Positions 22,799 to 28,888 of a stretch of DNA of 28,888 bases are shown piece by piece. The translations under genes were made by a program, and so were the position numbers. The stretch's first letter is position 1. Each line of letters begins with the position of its first letter. This stretch comes from an uncultured Oscillospiraceae bacterium (lineage in GTDB: Bacteria > Bacillota > Clostridia > Oscillospirales > Oscillospiraceae): contig CAJUSE010000027.1 of NCBI GenBank assembly GCA_910588975.1, forward strand, positions 1 through 28,888, in the 5' to 3' direction. A model generated the notes under the pieces. The model saw only the letters and a program-made list of their open reading frames with translations. It was not told the origin of the DNA and did not search any database.

Positions 22799-22833
22799 AA
22801 AAAAGGACCCGGAGCTAAGCTCCGGGCCCTTTT
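22799..22833 (-). terminator. Terminator of the 5'-nucleotidase gene
   Basis: The minus strand reads AAAAGG-G-CCCGGAGC TTA GCTCCGGG-T-CCTTTTTT, an 8-bp core with GG/CC and A/T extensions, 30 bp past the stop codon at 22863. Confidence 0.87.
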
Positions 22834-22862
22834 GCTGCTACAATGGGATAGGTGCTGGAATT

Positions 22863-24968
22863 TTAGTCGGCCAGAGGCATAGGGGCGGCGGCCACACGGA
22901 CCAGGACCTGGGCCCACTCGGCACGGGTGATGGTCTTGTCCCACATCATCTCGCCGTCCTGGTTGCCCTGGAACAGCTCGACACCCTCGCTGCCCACGGC
23001 CTTCAGGTACAGGTCCATGATCTCCTTGACCTCGCTGCGGGGAGCGTCGTGGTTCTCGAAGGCCTTCTCGTCGGTGTAAATGCCGAACTCCTTGGCCCAG
23101 TTCATGGCGGCGGTCCACCACTCGCCGGTCTCCTCGGTCTCCTCCTCAGCGGTGCCGGCGATGTTGAACAGGGTCTGATAGATCTCGGCGGCGGTGAGGG
23201 TGGCCTCGGGGGCGAAGGTGGTCTCGCTGGTGCCCTTCATCATCTCGGCGTTGACCACCTCAGTGATGGGAGCCACATACCAGGCATCGGCAATGATGTC
23301 GGTGAACTTGCCCATGGGGTTGATGATGGTGATCCGGCCGGCAGGCTCGCCGTAGGCAGCAGCGGTGATCACGTTGTTCTGGGTCTCCCGGGTGTAGTTG
23401 ACCAGAGCATCCTCCAGGGCCACGCCGGTCTTGTAGATGCTCTTGCCGATGAACACGCCATAGGTGTCGCCGCCGGCGGCGGTGAAGTCATTGGTGGCCA
23501 GAACGTAGGTCTTCTCCAGGTCGATGGGCTCCTCGCCGATCTTCACGTCCTTGATCCGGCTGCCGGGGGCGGCGGGGGCAAAGTAGGTGGAGTCGGTGTA
23601 CTGCTCACCGTTGACATACTCCACACGGGTGTCGATGGTGAAGCTCATGCCGGCAACCTGGGGGAAGGCGCCGATGGCGGTGGGGGTGGAGCAGGTGGCG
23701 GCCTCCAGAGCCTCCACCAGCTCGGCGCCGGTGAGCTCGATGGTGGCGACCTCGTTGCCGAAGGGGAACACGGTCTTCATGGTGTTCATGGTGATGTCGC
23801 CGGCCTCGATGGTGGCACGGATGCCGCCGCCGTTGGTCAGGGCCACATCCACCTTGTCCTCACCCAGAGCCTGCTTGGCGCTCCAGAGGATGGCGTCGGC
23901 GGCGTAGTCGCCCAGGTTGGTCTCCTCGGTGCGGTTGCCGGGGGCACGCTCGCCGTTGAGCAGCACCTCGGTGGTGGCAAAGACCTTCTCCAGCTCGGCC
24001 TTGACCTCCTCGTCCCGGGCGTTGACCACAGCGGCCACGTCCTCGTCGATGGCGGTCCACTCGGCGGCGGAGACCAGCTGAGCGGTGGTGGTCTTACCGT
24101 CGGTGATGACCACGCCCACGTTGTTCAGGTACTCGCCGGTGGAGACCAGCAGGGCGCCGTTGACGTCCTTGCCGCCGGGGATCTCGGTGTGGGAGTGACC
24201 GTCGATGATGAGGTCGATGCCCTTGATGTTGGCGAAGATGTCCTCGGAGCGGTTGGGCTCAGACTCGGGGTCGGTGCCCAGGTGGCCGACGGCGATGATG
24301 TAGTCGCACTTCTCCTTCTGGAGGGCCTTGACCTGAGCCTCGGCGCACTTGACCAGCTCCTCGCCCTGATGGAAGGTGAGGCCCTTCACGTTGTCGGGGT
24401 GGGCCTTGGTCATGGTCTCGGGGGTATCCAGACCGAACACGCCCACCTTGCCAATCTTGGTGTCGAAGGTGGTGCGGTCACCGAACAGGGGCTTGTTGTC
24501 CTCGGTCTTGACAATGTTGGCAGCCAGGATGGGGAACTCGGCCAGCTCCAGGTTGGCCATGAGGGCCTCCATCTTGTAGTCAAACTCATGGTTGCCGGGG
24601 GCGGCCACGTCGTAGCCGGCGGCGTTCATGAACTTGACAGCGCTGGCGCCCTTGTCCAGGCTCACCAGAGTGGTGCCCTGGGAGAAGTCACCGGCGGAGA
24701 CCAGCAGCACGCTGGCACCGGCGGCCTCAAAGGCCTTCTTCAGAGCGGCCACACCGGCAGTGCCGATGGTCTCGCCCTCCACAGCCACATCATGGCCGTG
24801 GGTGTCGTTGGTGTGGATGATGACCAGCTTGCCCTCCACATCGGTGGGGACGGTGTAGGCCACCACTTCGGGCTCTATAGTGTTGGCTTCCTCGGCCATG
24901 GCGGGGGCCGCCAGGGAGAAGACCATCACCAGAGAGAGCACCAGGGACAGGAACTTCTTGCTCTTCAT
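22863..24968 (-). CDS. Secreted 5'-nucleotidase (UshA/YfkN type) with C-terminal SLH-like repeats
   Basis: A 701-residue exported metallophosphoesterase expected to convert extracellular nucleotides to nucleosides and phosphate. Signal peptide: MKSKKFLSLVLSLVMVFSLA, cleavage near AMA-EE. The catalytic domain shows HTNDTHGH, SAGDFSQGT, PGNHEFDYK, AVGHLGTD and DGHSHTE. The 5'-nucleotidase C-terminal domain shows NRTEETNLGDYAADAILWSA, ALTNGGGIRATIEAGDIT, VFPFGNEVATIELTGAEL and ATNDFTAAGGD. The last 140 or so residues contain two SLH-like units (FTDIIADAWYVAPITEVVNA, WWTAAMNWAKEFGIY) that may tether it to the wall. Start ATG 24968-24966, ribosome site AAGGTGA. It is a different subfamily from the CpdB-like enzyme at 5720-7990, so the two probably cover different nucleotide substrates. 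Confidence 0.93.
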   Translation of the reverse strand: MKSKKFLSLVLSLVMVFSLAAPAMAEEANTIEPEVVAYTVPTDVEGKLVIIHTNDTHGHDVAVEGETIGTAGVAALKKAFEAAGASVLLVSAGDFSQGTTLVSLDKGASAVKFMNAAGYDVAAPGNHEFDYKMEALMANLELAEFPILAANIVKTEDNKPLFGDRTTFDTKIGKVGVFGLDTPETMTKAHPDNVKGLTFHQGEELVKCAEAQVKALQKEKCDYIIAVGHLGTDPESEPNRSEDIFANIKGIDLIIDGHSHTEIPGGKDVNGALLVSTGEYLNNVGVVITDGKTTTAQLVSAAEWTAIDEDVAAVVNARDEEVKAELEKVFATTEVLLNGERAPGNRTEETNLGDYAADAILWSAKQALGEDKVDVALTNGGGIRATIEAGDITMNTMKTVFPFGNEVATIELTGAELVEALEAATCSTPTAIGAFPQVAGMSFTIDTRVEYVNGEQYTDSTYFAPAAPGSRIKDVKIGEEPIDLEKTYVLATNDFTAAGGDTYGVFIGKSIYKTGVALEDALVNYTRETQNNVITAAAYGEPAGRITIINPMGKFTDIIADAWYVAPITEVVNAEMMKGTSETTFAPEATLTAAEIYQTLFNIAGTAEEETEETGEWWTAAMNWAKEFGIYTDEKAFENHDAPRSEVKEIMDLYLKAVGSEGVELFQGNQDGEMMWDKTITRAEWAQVLVRVAAAPMPLAD

Positions 24969-25028
24969 GGGGAATCACCTTACCTTTACAGATTTTTTGG
25001 AACAGTGGTGCTTCTTTTGACGAACATA

Positions 25029-25057
25029 ATTGTAACAAAAGGGTGACAAAAATACAA
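25029..25057 (-). promoter_or_regulatory. Promoter of the 5'-nucleotidase gene
   Basis: The minus strand reads TTGTAT (25057-25052), 17 bases, then TACAAT (25034-25029), about 60 bp upstream of the ATG. It is divergent from the lspA promoter 70 bp away, and both could be reached by a single regulator. Confidence 0.72.
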
Positions 25058-25128
25058 GTGGGCAGGGGAGAAAAATGAAGGGAAATTGGCACAATTTCCA
25101 CTTCTGGCCCCCGACCCGTCGGTTTTGG

Positions 25129-25157
25129 TTGCAAAGGCGGGGCCGAACCGCTATAAT
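25129..25157 (+). promoter_or_regulatory. Promoter of the lspA operon
   Basis: TTGCAA (25129-25134), 17 bases, perfect TATAAT (25152-25157), about 47 bp upstream of the lspA start. Confidence 0.82.
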
Positions 25158-25203
25158 AAAAAAAGCGATTTGTCCCAAAGTGCCCCTTTGAGGTGATAAC
25201 AAA

Positions 25204-25668
25204 ATGTATTTTTTGATCTCTATAATTCTTATCGTAATTGACCAGCTGGTGAAAGCCTGGGTCCGGGGGAACATCCCCCTGGGGGGAGCCATCCCCTTTC
25301 TGCCCGGGATCATGGAGCTTGCCTATGTGCAGAACACGGGCATGGCCTTCTCCATGCTCTCCCGGCACACCTGGCTGCTGGCCCTGCTGAGCCTGGGGGT
25401 CTCCCTGGCCATCGGCTGGGCCATTTGGCGGGATAAGCTGCCCCACCCTTTGGGCCGGCTGAGCCTGGCCCTTATCCTGGCTGGGGGTGTGGGCAACCTC
25501 ATTGACCGGGTGGTGCTGGGCTACGTCACCGATATGTTCGCCACCACCTTTATGGATTTTGCCGTTTTTAACGTGGCCGACATCTGCGTCTGTGTGGGGG
25601 GCGCCCTGCTGGTGCTCTATGTGCTGCGGTTCATGGAAGAGCCCGGGGACGGGGAGGGGAAGGCATGA
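25204..25668 (+). CDS. lspA: Lipoprotein signal peptidase (signal peptidase II)
   Basis: Membrane aspartyl protease that removes the signal peptide of diacylglyceryl-modified prolipoproteins. The 154-residue protein has four membrane segments and the conserved blocks IDQLVKAWV, YVQNTGMAFS, LAGGVGNLIDRVV with catalytic Asp101, and FAVFNVADICV with catalytic Asp126. Start ATG 25204, with GAGGTGAT 8 bases upstream. Its substrates would include the two peptide-binding lipoproteins of this window. It overlaps the rluD-like gene by four bases (ATGA), the common lspA-rluD pairing of Firmicutes. Confidence 0.97.
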   Translation: MYFLISIILIVIDQLVKAWVRGNIPLGGAIPFLPGIMELAYVQNTGMAFSMLSRHTWLLALLSLGVSLAIGWAIWRDKLPHPLGRLSLALILAGGVGNLIDRVVLGYVTDMFATTFMDFAVFNVADICVCVGGALLVLYVLRFMEEPGDGEGKA

Positions 25669-26582
25669 GGACCCTCTCTGTCGCCGCCGGAGGGGTGGAG
25701 CGCATCGACCAGCTGCTGGCCCGGGAGGTTCCCGACCTGAGCCGCTCCGCCCTCCAAAAGCTGCTGGAGGAGGGGGCGGTGACATTGGGCGGGGAGCCGG
25801 TGAAGAAAAACCGCAAAACCGCCCCCGGGGAGGTCTATACCCTGACCCTCCCCGAGCCGGAACCCCTGGATGTGGTGGCCCAGAATATCCCCCTCAACGT
25901 GGTCTACGAGGACGAGGACGTCATCGTGGTGGACAAGCCGGTGGGGCTGGTGGTCCACCCCGCCCCCGGCCATCCCGACGGCACATTGGTAAACGCACTG
26001 TTATATCACTGCGGAAATAGTCTCTCCGGCATCAACGGAGTCCTCCGCCCGGGCATTGTCCACCGCATTGACCGGGACACCTCGGGGCTGGTCATCGTGG
26101 CCAAGAACGACACCGCCCACCTGTCCCTGGCCGCCCAGCTGGAGGACCACTCCCTCTACCGGGAGTACCACGCCGTGGCCGTGGGTGGACTGAAGGAGGG
26201 CAGGGGCACCATCGACGCCCCCATAGGCCGTCACCCGGTAGACCGAAAGCGGATGGCGGTTGACATAACTCGTGGAAAACGGGCGGTGACCCACTACGAG
26301 GTGCTGGAGCGCTACCCCGGCTATACCTATCTGAAGTGTCGGCTGGAGACGGGCCGGACCCACCAGATCCGGGTCCACCTCAGCTCGATGGGCCACCCCC
26401 TGCTGGGGGATATGGTCTACGGGGGGAAAAGGCCGGTGGCCGGCCTGGCCGGACAGTGCCTTCACGCCAAGCGACTCACCTTTACACACCCTCGCACCGG
26501 GGAGAAAGTGACGGTGGAGTGCCCCCTCCCCGATTGGTTTGAGGGGGTGCTGGACAAGCTCCGGCGGGGGGTGAAGCCATGA
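25665..26582 (+). CDS. RluA/RluD-family 23S rRNA pseudouridine synthase
   Basis: Converts specific uridines in large-subunit rRNA (possibly tRNA) to pseudouridine. The 305-residue product has an N-terminal S4 RNA-binding domain (about residues 10-60; RIDQLLAREVPDLSRSALQK, then LLEEGAV) and the catalytic RluA domain. The latter shows YEDEDVIVVDKPVGLVVHPA, the active-site motif VHRIDRDTSGL with Asp136, GRTHQIRVHLSSMGHPLLGD and CLHAKRLTFTHP. Translationally coupled to lspA and to the following gene by 4-bp overlaps on both sides. RluD itself is the closest named relative by length and layout, but the exact target base cannot be told from sequence alone. Pseudouridine made by such enzymes is the compound that PsuK/PsuG degrade. 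Confidence 0.93.
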   Translation: MRTLSVAAGGVERIDQLLAREVPDLSRSALQKLLEEGAVTLGGEPVKKNRKTAPGEVYTLTLPEPEPLDVVAQNIPLNVVYEDEDVIVVDKPVGLVVHPAPGHPDGTLVNALLYHCGNSLSGINGVLRPGIVHRIDRDTSGLVIVAKNDTAHLSLAAQLEDHSLYREYHAVAVGGLKEGRGTIDAPIGRHPVDRKRMAVDITRGKRAVTHYEVLERYPGYTYLKCRLETGRTHQIRVHLSSMGHPLLGDMVYGGKRPVAGLAGQCLHAKRLTFTHPRTGEKVTVECPLPDWFEGVLDKLRRGVKP

Positions 26583-26872
26583 GCGCCGCCTTTGCGATGA
26601 TCTGGGACCTGGCCCGGCAGTGCCCACCGGGGCGGGTGGTGTCCTACGGCCAGCTGGCCCGGCTGGCGGGCAACCCCCGCTGGTCCCGGGTGGCGGGCTA
26701 CGCCATGCACGGCTGCCCCGCCGACGTGCCCTGGCACCGGGTGGTGAACCGGGAAGGGCGGCTCTGCCCCGGCTCGGAGGAGCGCCAGCGCCAACTGCTG
26801 GAGGCGGAAGGGGTGGCCTTTACCGGCGAGGGCTATGTGGATCTGAAGGAATTTTCCTGGCTGGGGATGTGA
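26579..26872 (+). CDS. Alkyltransferase-like protein (ATL), MGMT fold without the acceptor cysteine
   Basis: A 97-residue relative of O6-methylguanine-DNA methyltransferase. The C-terminal domain is recognisable: WDLARQCPPGRVVSYGQLAR, the helix-turn-helix and arginine-finger region GNPRWSRVAGYAM, and the active-site equivalent VPWHRVVNREGRL. The alkyl-accepting cysteine of PCHRV is Trp52 here. This is the hallmark of ATL proteins such as E. coli YbaZ. These bind O6-alkylguanine without repairing it and flag it for nucleotide excision repair. The short length, with no N-terminal domain, also fits ATL. The ATG overlaps the stop of the pseudouridine synthase gene by 4 bp. It is the last gene of the lspA operon. 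Confidence 0.92.
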   Translation: MSAAFAMIWDLARQCPPGRVVSYGQLARLAGNPRWSRVAGYAMHGCPADVPWHRVVNREGRLCPGSEERQRQLLEAEGVAFTGEGYVDLKEFSWLGM

Positions 26873-26894
26873 GGGGGTCAATTTTTGTATTCCC

Positions 26895-26923
26895 TTGACA
26901 CCCCCGGGAAAATAGTCTAAAAT
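26895..26923 (+). promoter_or_regulatory. Promoter of the TPP riboswitch - thiT transcript
   Basis: Perfect TTGACA (26895-26900), 17 bases, TAAAAT (26918-26923), about 30 bp upstream of the riboswitch. Confidence 0.85.
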
Positions 26924-26953
26924 GTTGGACAGGCCGTAAGGACAAACAAATAT

Positions 26954-27208
26954 GCAGGGGCGCTGGACGCAAGTCCGGCTGAGATGCAGGGGCGTAGTGC
27001 CGCCCCCGGTCCCTTGGCAGTGGAAAATTGTTTGGATGTCTTCCGAGGGCGCAAGATTTTTGCGCCCGGCAAGGCAGACGACGAAGGCGGGCTGGCGCCC
27101 GCCGAGGAGGATAACGCCGCCGGACACAAAAAGATGGTGTCGGCGGGGGGCATCCAAACGATTTGAGACTGCCTAAACCTGATCCGGGTAATGCCGGCGT
27201 AGGGAGCG
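26954..27208 (+). promoter_or_regulatory. TPP riboswitch aptamer (THI box) with a large internal insertion
   Basis: The conserved THI-box parts are in order. GGGGCGC is the P2 5' strand. CTGGAC GCAA GTCCGG (26963-26978) is P3 with a GNRA loop. CTGAGAT (26979-26985) is the pyrimidine-binding segment. An optional P3a-like hairpin follows at 26989-27006, and CCC (27011-27013) is the P2 3' strand. AAACCTGATC (27175-27184), CCGG GTAATG CCGG (27184-27197) and GCGTAGGGA complete P4/P5. Normally only a few bases separate the P2 3' strand from the CCTGATC segment. Here about 158 nt intervene (27016-27173) and fold into a branched stem of their own. P1 looks short. The switch controls thiT just downstream, which confirms the class. 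Whether the insertion affects thiamine pyrophosphate binding is unknown. Confidence 0.95.
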
Positions 27209-27240
27209 ATTCGAGTGGACAGGCCATGTCTCCTTTTCGT

Positions 27241-27287
27241 ACCGCAATGCGCCAAATCAGGTTTGGGCCTTGCGGTCGTTTATTTTA
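27241..27287 (+). terminator. Expression platform: terminator and antiterminator of the TPP riboswitch
   Basis: ACCGCAA (27241-27247) pairs with TTGCGGT (27270-27276), with an inner GCCAAA/TTTGGGC part, followed by CGTTTATTTTA, forming the off-state terminator. ATCAGGTTT at 27256-27264 in its loop region is perfectly complementary to AAACCTGAT at 27175-27183 in the aptamer core. Without ligand that pairing would block the terminator, and ligand binding would sequester AAACCTGAT and allow termination. The thiT ribosome site follows. Confidence 0.82.
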
Positions 27288-27321
27288 TGGCCCCCTTGGG
27301 GGCGGAAAAGGAGAGATCGCT

Positions 27322-27879
27322 ATGTCCAAAAATCAAAAAGCCGTCCGAATGCTGGTGGAGGGTGCCCTGCTGGTGGCAGTGGCCCAGGTGCTGAGCTACA
27401 TCAAGCTCTGGGAGATGCCCTGGGGGGGCTCCATCTGTGTGGGGATGCTGCCCATCTTCCTCTACGCCGTGCGCTGGGGGACGGGAGCCGGGCTTATGGC
27501 CGGCTTTGTCTACGGCACCCTTCAGTTCATGTTTGACGGGGGCTTTGCCCTGGGTTGGCAGTCCATCCTGGGGGACTACCTGCTGGCCTTCACTGTGCTG
27601 GGCCTGGCCGGCATTTTCGCCGGCAAAAAGGGCGGCATCTTCTATGGCACCCTGGTGGGCTCTCTGGCCCGGTTTCTGGTCCACTATGTGGTGGGGGCCA
27701 CCGTCTGGGCCGAGTACATGCCCGAAAATTTCTTCGGTATGACCATGACCAGCCCCTGGTTTTACTCCGCCCTCTACAACGGCTTCTATATGGCCATTGA
27801 CTGCGTGCTGTGCCTGGCCATCTTTGCCGCACTTTATAAACCCATGAACAAATACCTGACGGGCTCTGACATTCGCTGA
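27322..27879 (+). CDS. thiT: Thiamine transporter, ECF S-component
   Basis: Substrate-capture membrane protein for thiamine that works with a shared ECF energy module (EcfA, EcfA', EcfT), not encoded in this window. The 185-residue protein has about six membrane segments. It shows the L1 region WEMPWGGSICVGMLPIFLYA, then GFVYGTLQFM, WQSILGDYLLAF, ARFLVHYVVGATVWAEY and SALYNGFYMAID, which correspond to the thiamine-site blocks of ThiT (aromatic residues plus His and Asn). The start is ATG 27322, with AAGGAGAG as ribosome site. The open frame extends upstream to 27163 but there it lies inside the riboswitch. Regulation by the TPP riboswitch confirms the substrate class. Confidence 0.96.
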   Translation: MSKNQKAVRMLVEGALLVAVAQVLSYIKLWEMPWGGSICVGMLPIFLYAVRWGTGAGLMAGFVYGTLQFMFDGGFALGWQSILGDYLLAFTVLGLAGIFAGKKGGIFYGTLVGSLARFLVHYVVGATVWAEYMPENFFGMTMTSPWFYSALYNGFYMAIDCVLCLAIFAALYKPMNKYLTGSDIR

Positions 27880-27905
27880 GCCCATACAGAGAGGAGAGAT
27901 CCCCC

Positions 27906-28712
27906 TTGGGGAAATTTGACGGCGTGCTGCTGTGCACCGACTACGACGACACCTTCTGCACCGCCACCGGGGAGGTGCCCCAGGCCAACCGGGAGGCTGT
28001 GGCCTACTTCCGGGCGGAGGGCGGGCTGTTCACCGTGGCCACCGGCCGGGCCCACAACACCTTTGCCCCCTATGCGTCCCTGGCGGGCATCAACGCCCCC
28101 GCCGTCCTCTCCAACGGCTCCCAGCTCTACGACTTTGCCGCCGGCGAGATGCTCCTGGACGTCTGCCTGCCCCAGAGCTGCCGGGAGGAGCTGGGGCCTC
28201 TGCCCGCCGCCTCCCCCGGGGTGGGCATGGAGGCCTACCATAAGGGGGCTATGTACATCGTGGGCCACAACGCCTGGGTGGACCGGCACATCGCCAAGGT
28301 GAAGGTTACCGGCCCGGATACCGCCGTGGAGGATATCCCCCTGCCCTGGGGCAAGGCCATCTTTATGGCCGAGCACCCCGACCTGCTCTCCGTCCAGCAG
28401 CACATCCTCTCCCGCTGGGGGGAGAAGTACGAGGCCATTTTCTCCAACCCCCACATGCTGGAGGTCACCGCCAAGGGCTGCAACAAGGGGGGCATGGTGC
28501 TGGAGCTGGCCCGCCGGCTGGGCATTGAGAGGAAAAACCTCTACTGTGTGGGGGACAATCAGAACGACCTGCCCATGCTGGCCGTCTCGGCCATCCCCTT
28601 CACCCCCGCCAACTGCGCCCCCGAGGTCAAGGCCGCCGGGGCCCAGCTCCTCTGCCACTGCGAAGAGGGGGCCATTGCCGACCTCATCGCCCGGCTGGAC
28701 AAGCTGTATTGA
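27906..28712 (+). CDS. HAD-superfamily (Cof-type) hydrolase, probably co-transcribed with thiT
   Basis: A 268-residue phosphatase of the Cof/HAD IIB type. Motif I is CTDYDDTF with the nucleophile Asp12 and acid Asp14. Motif II is VLSNGSQLYD (Ser-Asn-Gly), the motif III lysine is in TAKGCNKGGMV, and motif IV is VGDNQNDLPMLAVS. The cap domain sits between motifs II and III. The start is TTG 27906, with GAGGAG 9 bases upstream. It follows thiT by 26 bp without a terminator, so the TPP riboswitch should control it too. E. coli Cof can hydrolyse the thiamine precursor HMP pyrophosphate, so a role in thiamine phosphate metabolism is plausible but unproven. The substrate cannot be read from the sequence. 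Confidence 0.9.
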   Translation: MGKFDGVLLCTDYDDTFCTATGEVPQANREAVAYFRAEGGLFTVATGRAHNTFAPYASLAGINAPAVLSNGSQLYDFAAGEMLLDVCLPQSCREELGPLPAASPGVGMEAYHKGAMYIVGHNAWVDRHIAKVKVTGPDTAVEDIPLPWGKAIFMAEHPDLLSVQQHILSRWGEKYEAIFSNPHMLEVTAKGCNKGGMVLELARRLGIERKNLYCVGDNQNDLPMLAVSAIPFTPANCAPEVKAAGAQLLCHCEEGAIADLIARLDKLY

Positions 28713-28727
28713 AAAAATCGCAAAAAG

Positions 28728-28760
28728 GCCGCCACCCACATCGGGTGGCGGCTGTTTTTT
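28728..28760 (+). terminator. Terminator of the thiT - HAD operon
   Basis: GCCGCCACCC ACATC GGGTGGCGGC, a 10-bp perfect stem, followed by TGTTTTTT, 15 bp after the stop codon. Confidence 0.92.
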
Positions 28761-28833
28761 GCGCCATTTGTGGCCTTTCACAGGGGCGGCCTGTGAGTGC
28801 TTGGCTATTTCCACCCTGGCAGGTGGGGGCAGC

Positions 28834-28872
28834 CTGGGGGGCCATTCTTGAGCGGCAAGAATGGCCCCCCAG
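28834..28872. repeat. G-run hairpin (17-bp stem) followed by a C-rich tail
   Basis: CTGGGGGGCCATTCTTG (28834-28850) and CAAGAATGGCCCCCCAG (28856-28872) form a perfect 17-bp stem with loop AGCGG, followed by ACCCCCCAAGAACCGC to the window edge. The layout (G-run, AT-rich inner part, C-run, then an A-CCCC tail) resembles the 2465-2504 hairpin and its CGAACCCCACC tail. Two smaller hairpins precede it (TCACAGG/CCTGTGA near 28778 and CCACC/GGTGG near 28811). No gene is seen after 28712. Confidence 0.7.
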
Positions 28873-28888
28873 ACCCCCCAAGAACCGC

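Noticed and set aside
22518..25046. Plus-strand open frame of 842 codons opposite the 5'-nucleotidase gene
   Set aside because: Low-complexity Gly/Val/Leu/His-rich translation created by the GC-rich codon bias of the real gene on the other strand. No ribosome site or family motif.
26952..27176. 74-codon frame inside the thiT leader
   Set aside because: It lies entirely inside the TPP riboswitch and its insertion. The base pairing there explains the sequence better than coding does.

Overview
The window is GC-rich, gene-dense chromosomal DNA from a low-redundancy Gram-positive gut-type bacterium. The likeliest home is a high-GC member of the Clostridia (Oscillospiraceae, such as relatives of Flavonifractor, Lawsonibacter or Intestinimonas). 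This placement is inferred from lipoproteins with Gram-positive lipoboxes, SLH-domain surface proteins, a ThiT (ECF) thiamine transporter, strong AGGAGG ribosome sites with ATG, GTG and TTG starts, and near-canonical sigma-A promoters. No rRNA, tRNA, phage, transposase or CRISPR array is visible.

Layout. (1) 1-5511, minus strand: a glycolytic operon read trmL - pgk - tpiA - gpmI - eno (eno runs off the left edge) from one good promoter at 5483-5511. The gaps hold a six-hairpin tract and a second, diverged copy of the pgk 3' end. (2) 5669-11459, minus strand: a secreted CpdB-like cyclic-nucleotide phosphodiesterase with a C-terminal SLH region, pseudouridine-5'-phosphate glycosidase (psuG), an HTH-fused PfkB kinase (probable PsuK) and a MarR regulator. 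Each has its own control region, and a five-hairpin tract lies between the first two. (3) 11530-11662, plus strand: an unassigned structured RNA candidate with a terminator and a possible antiterminator pairing. (4) 11991-20965, plus strand: an oligopeptide ABC transporter made of two paralogous lipoprotein binding proteins, each with its own promoter and terminator, followed by oppB-oppC-oppD-oppF as one tightly overlapping unit. (5) 20957-25057: a small membrane protein on the plus strand, then a three-SLH protein and a secreted 5'-nucleotidase with SLH-like repeats on the minus strand. (6) 25129-28760, plus strand: lspA - rluD-like pseudouridine synthase - alkyltransferase-like protein in one overlapping operon. 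A TPP riboswitch follows, controlling thiT and a HAD phosphatase.

How the genes fit together: the surface nucleotidases can strip phosphate from extracellular nucleotides, PsuK/PsuG can break down pseudouridine taken up or released from RNA turnover, and the Opp system imports peptides. LspA would mature the lipoprotein binding proteins. The parts most worth a second look are RNA-level: a TPP riboswitch with a branched insertion of about 158 nt at an unusual place, the orphan riboswitch-like RNA at 11530, and the dense hairpin tracts between genes. The duplicated pgk tail is the clearest trace of a recombination or insertion event.
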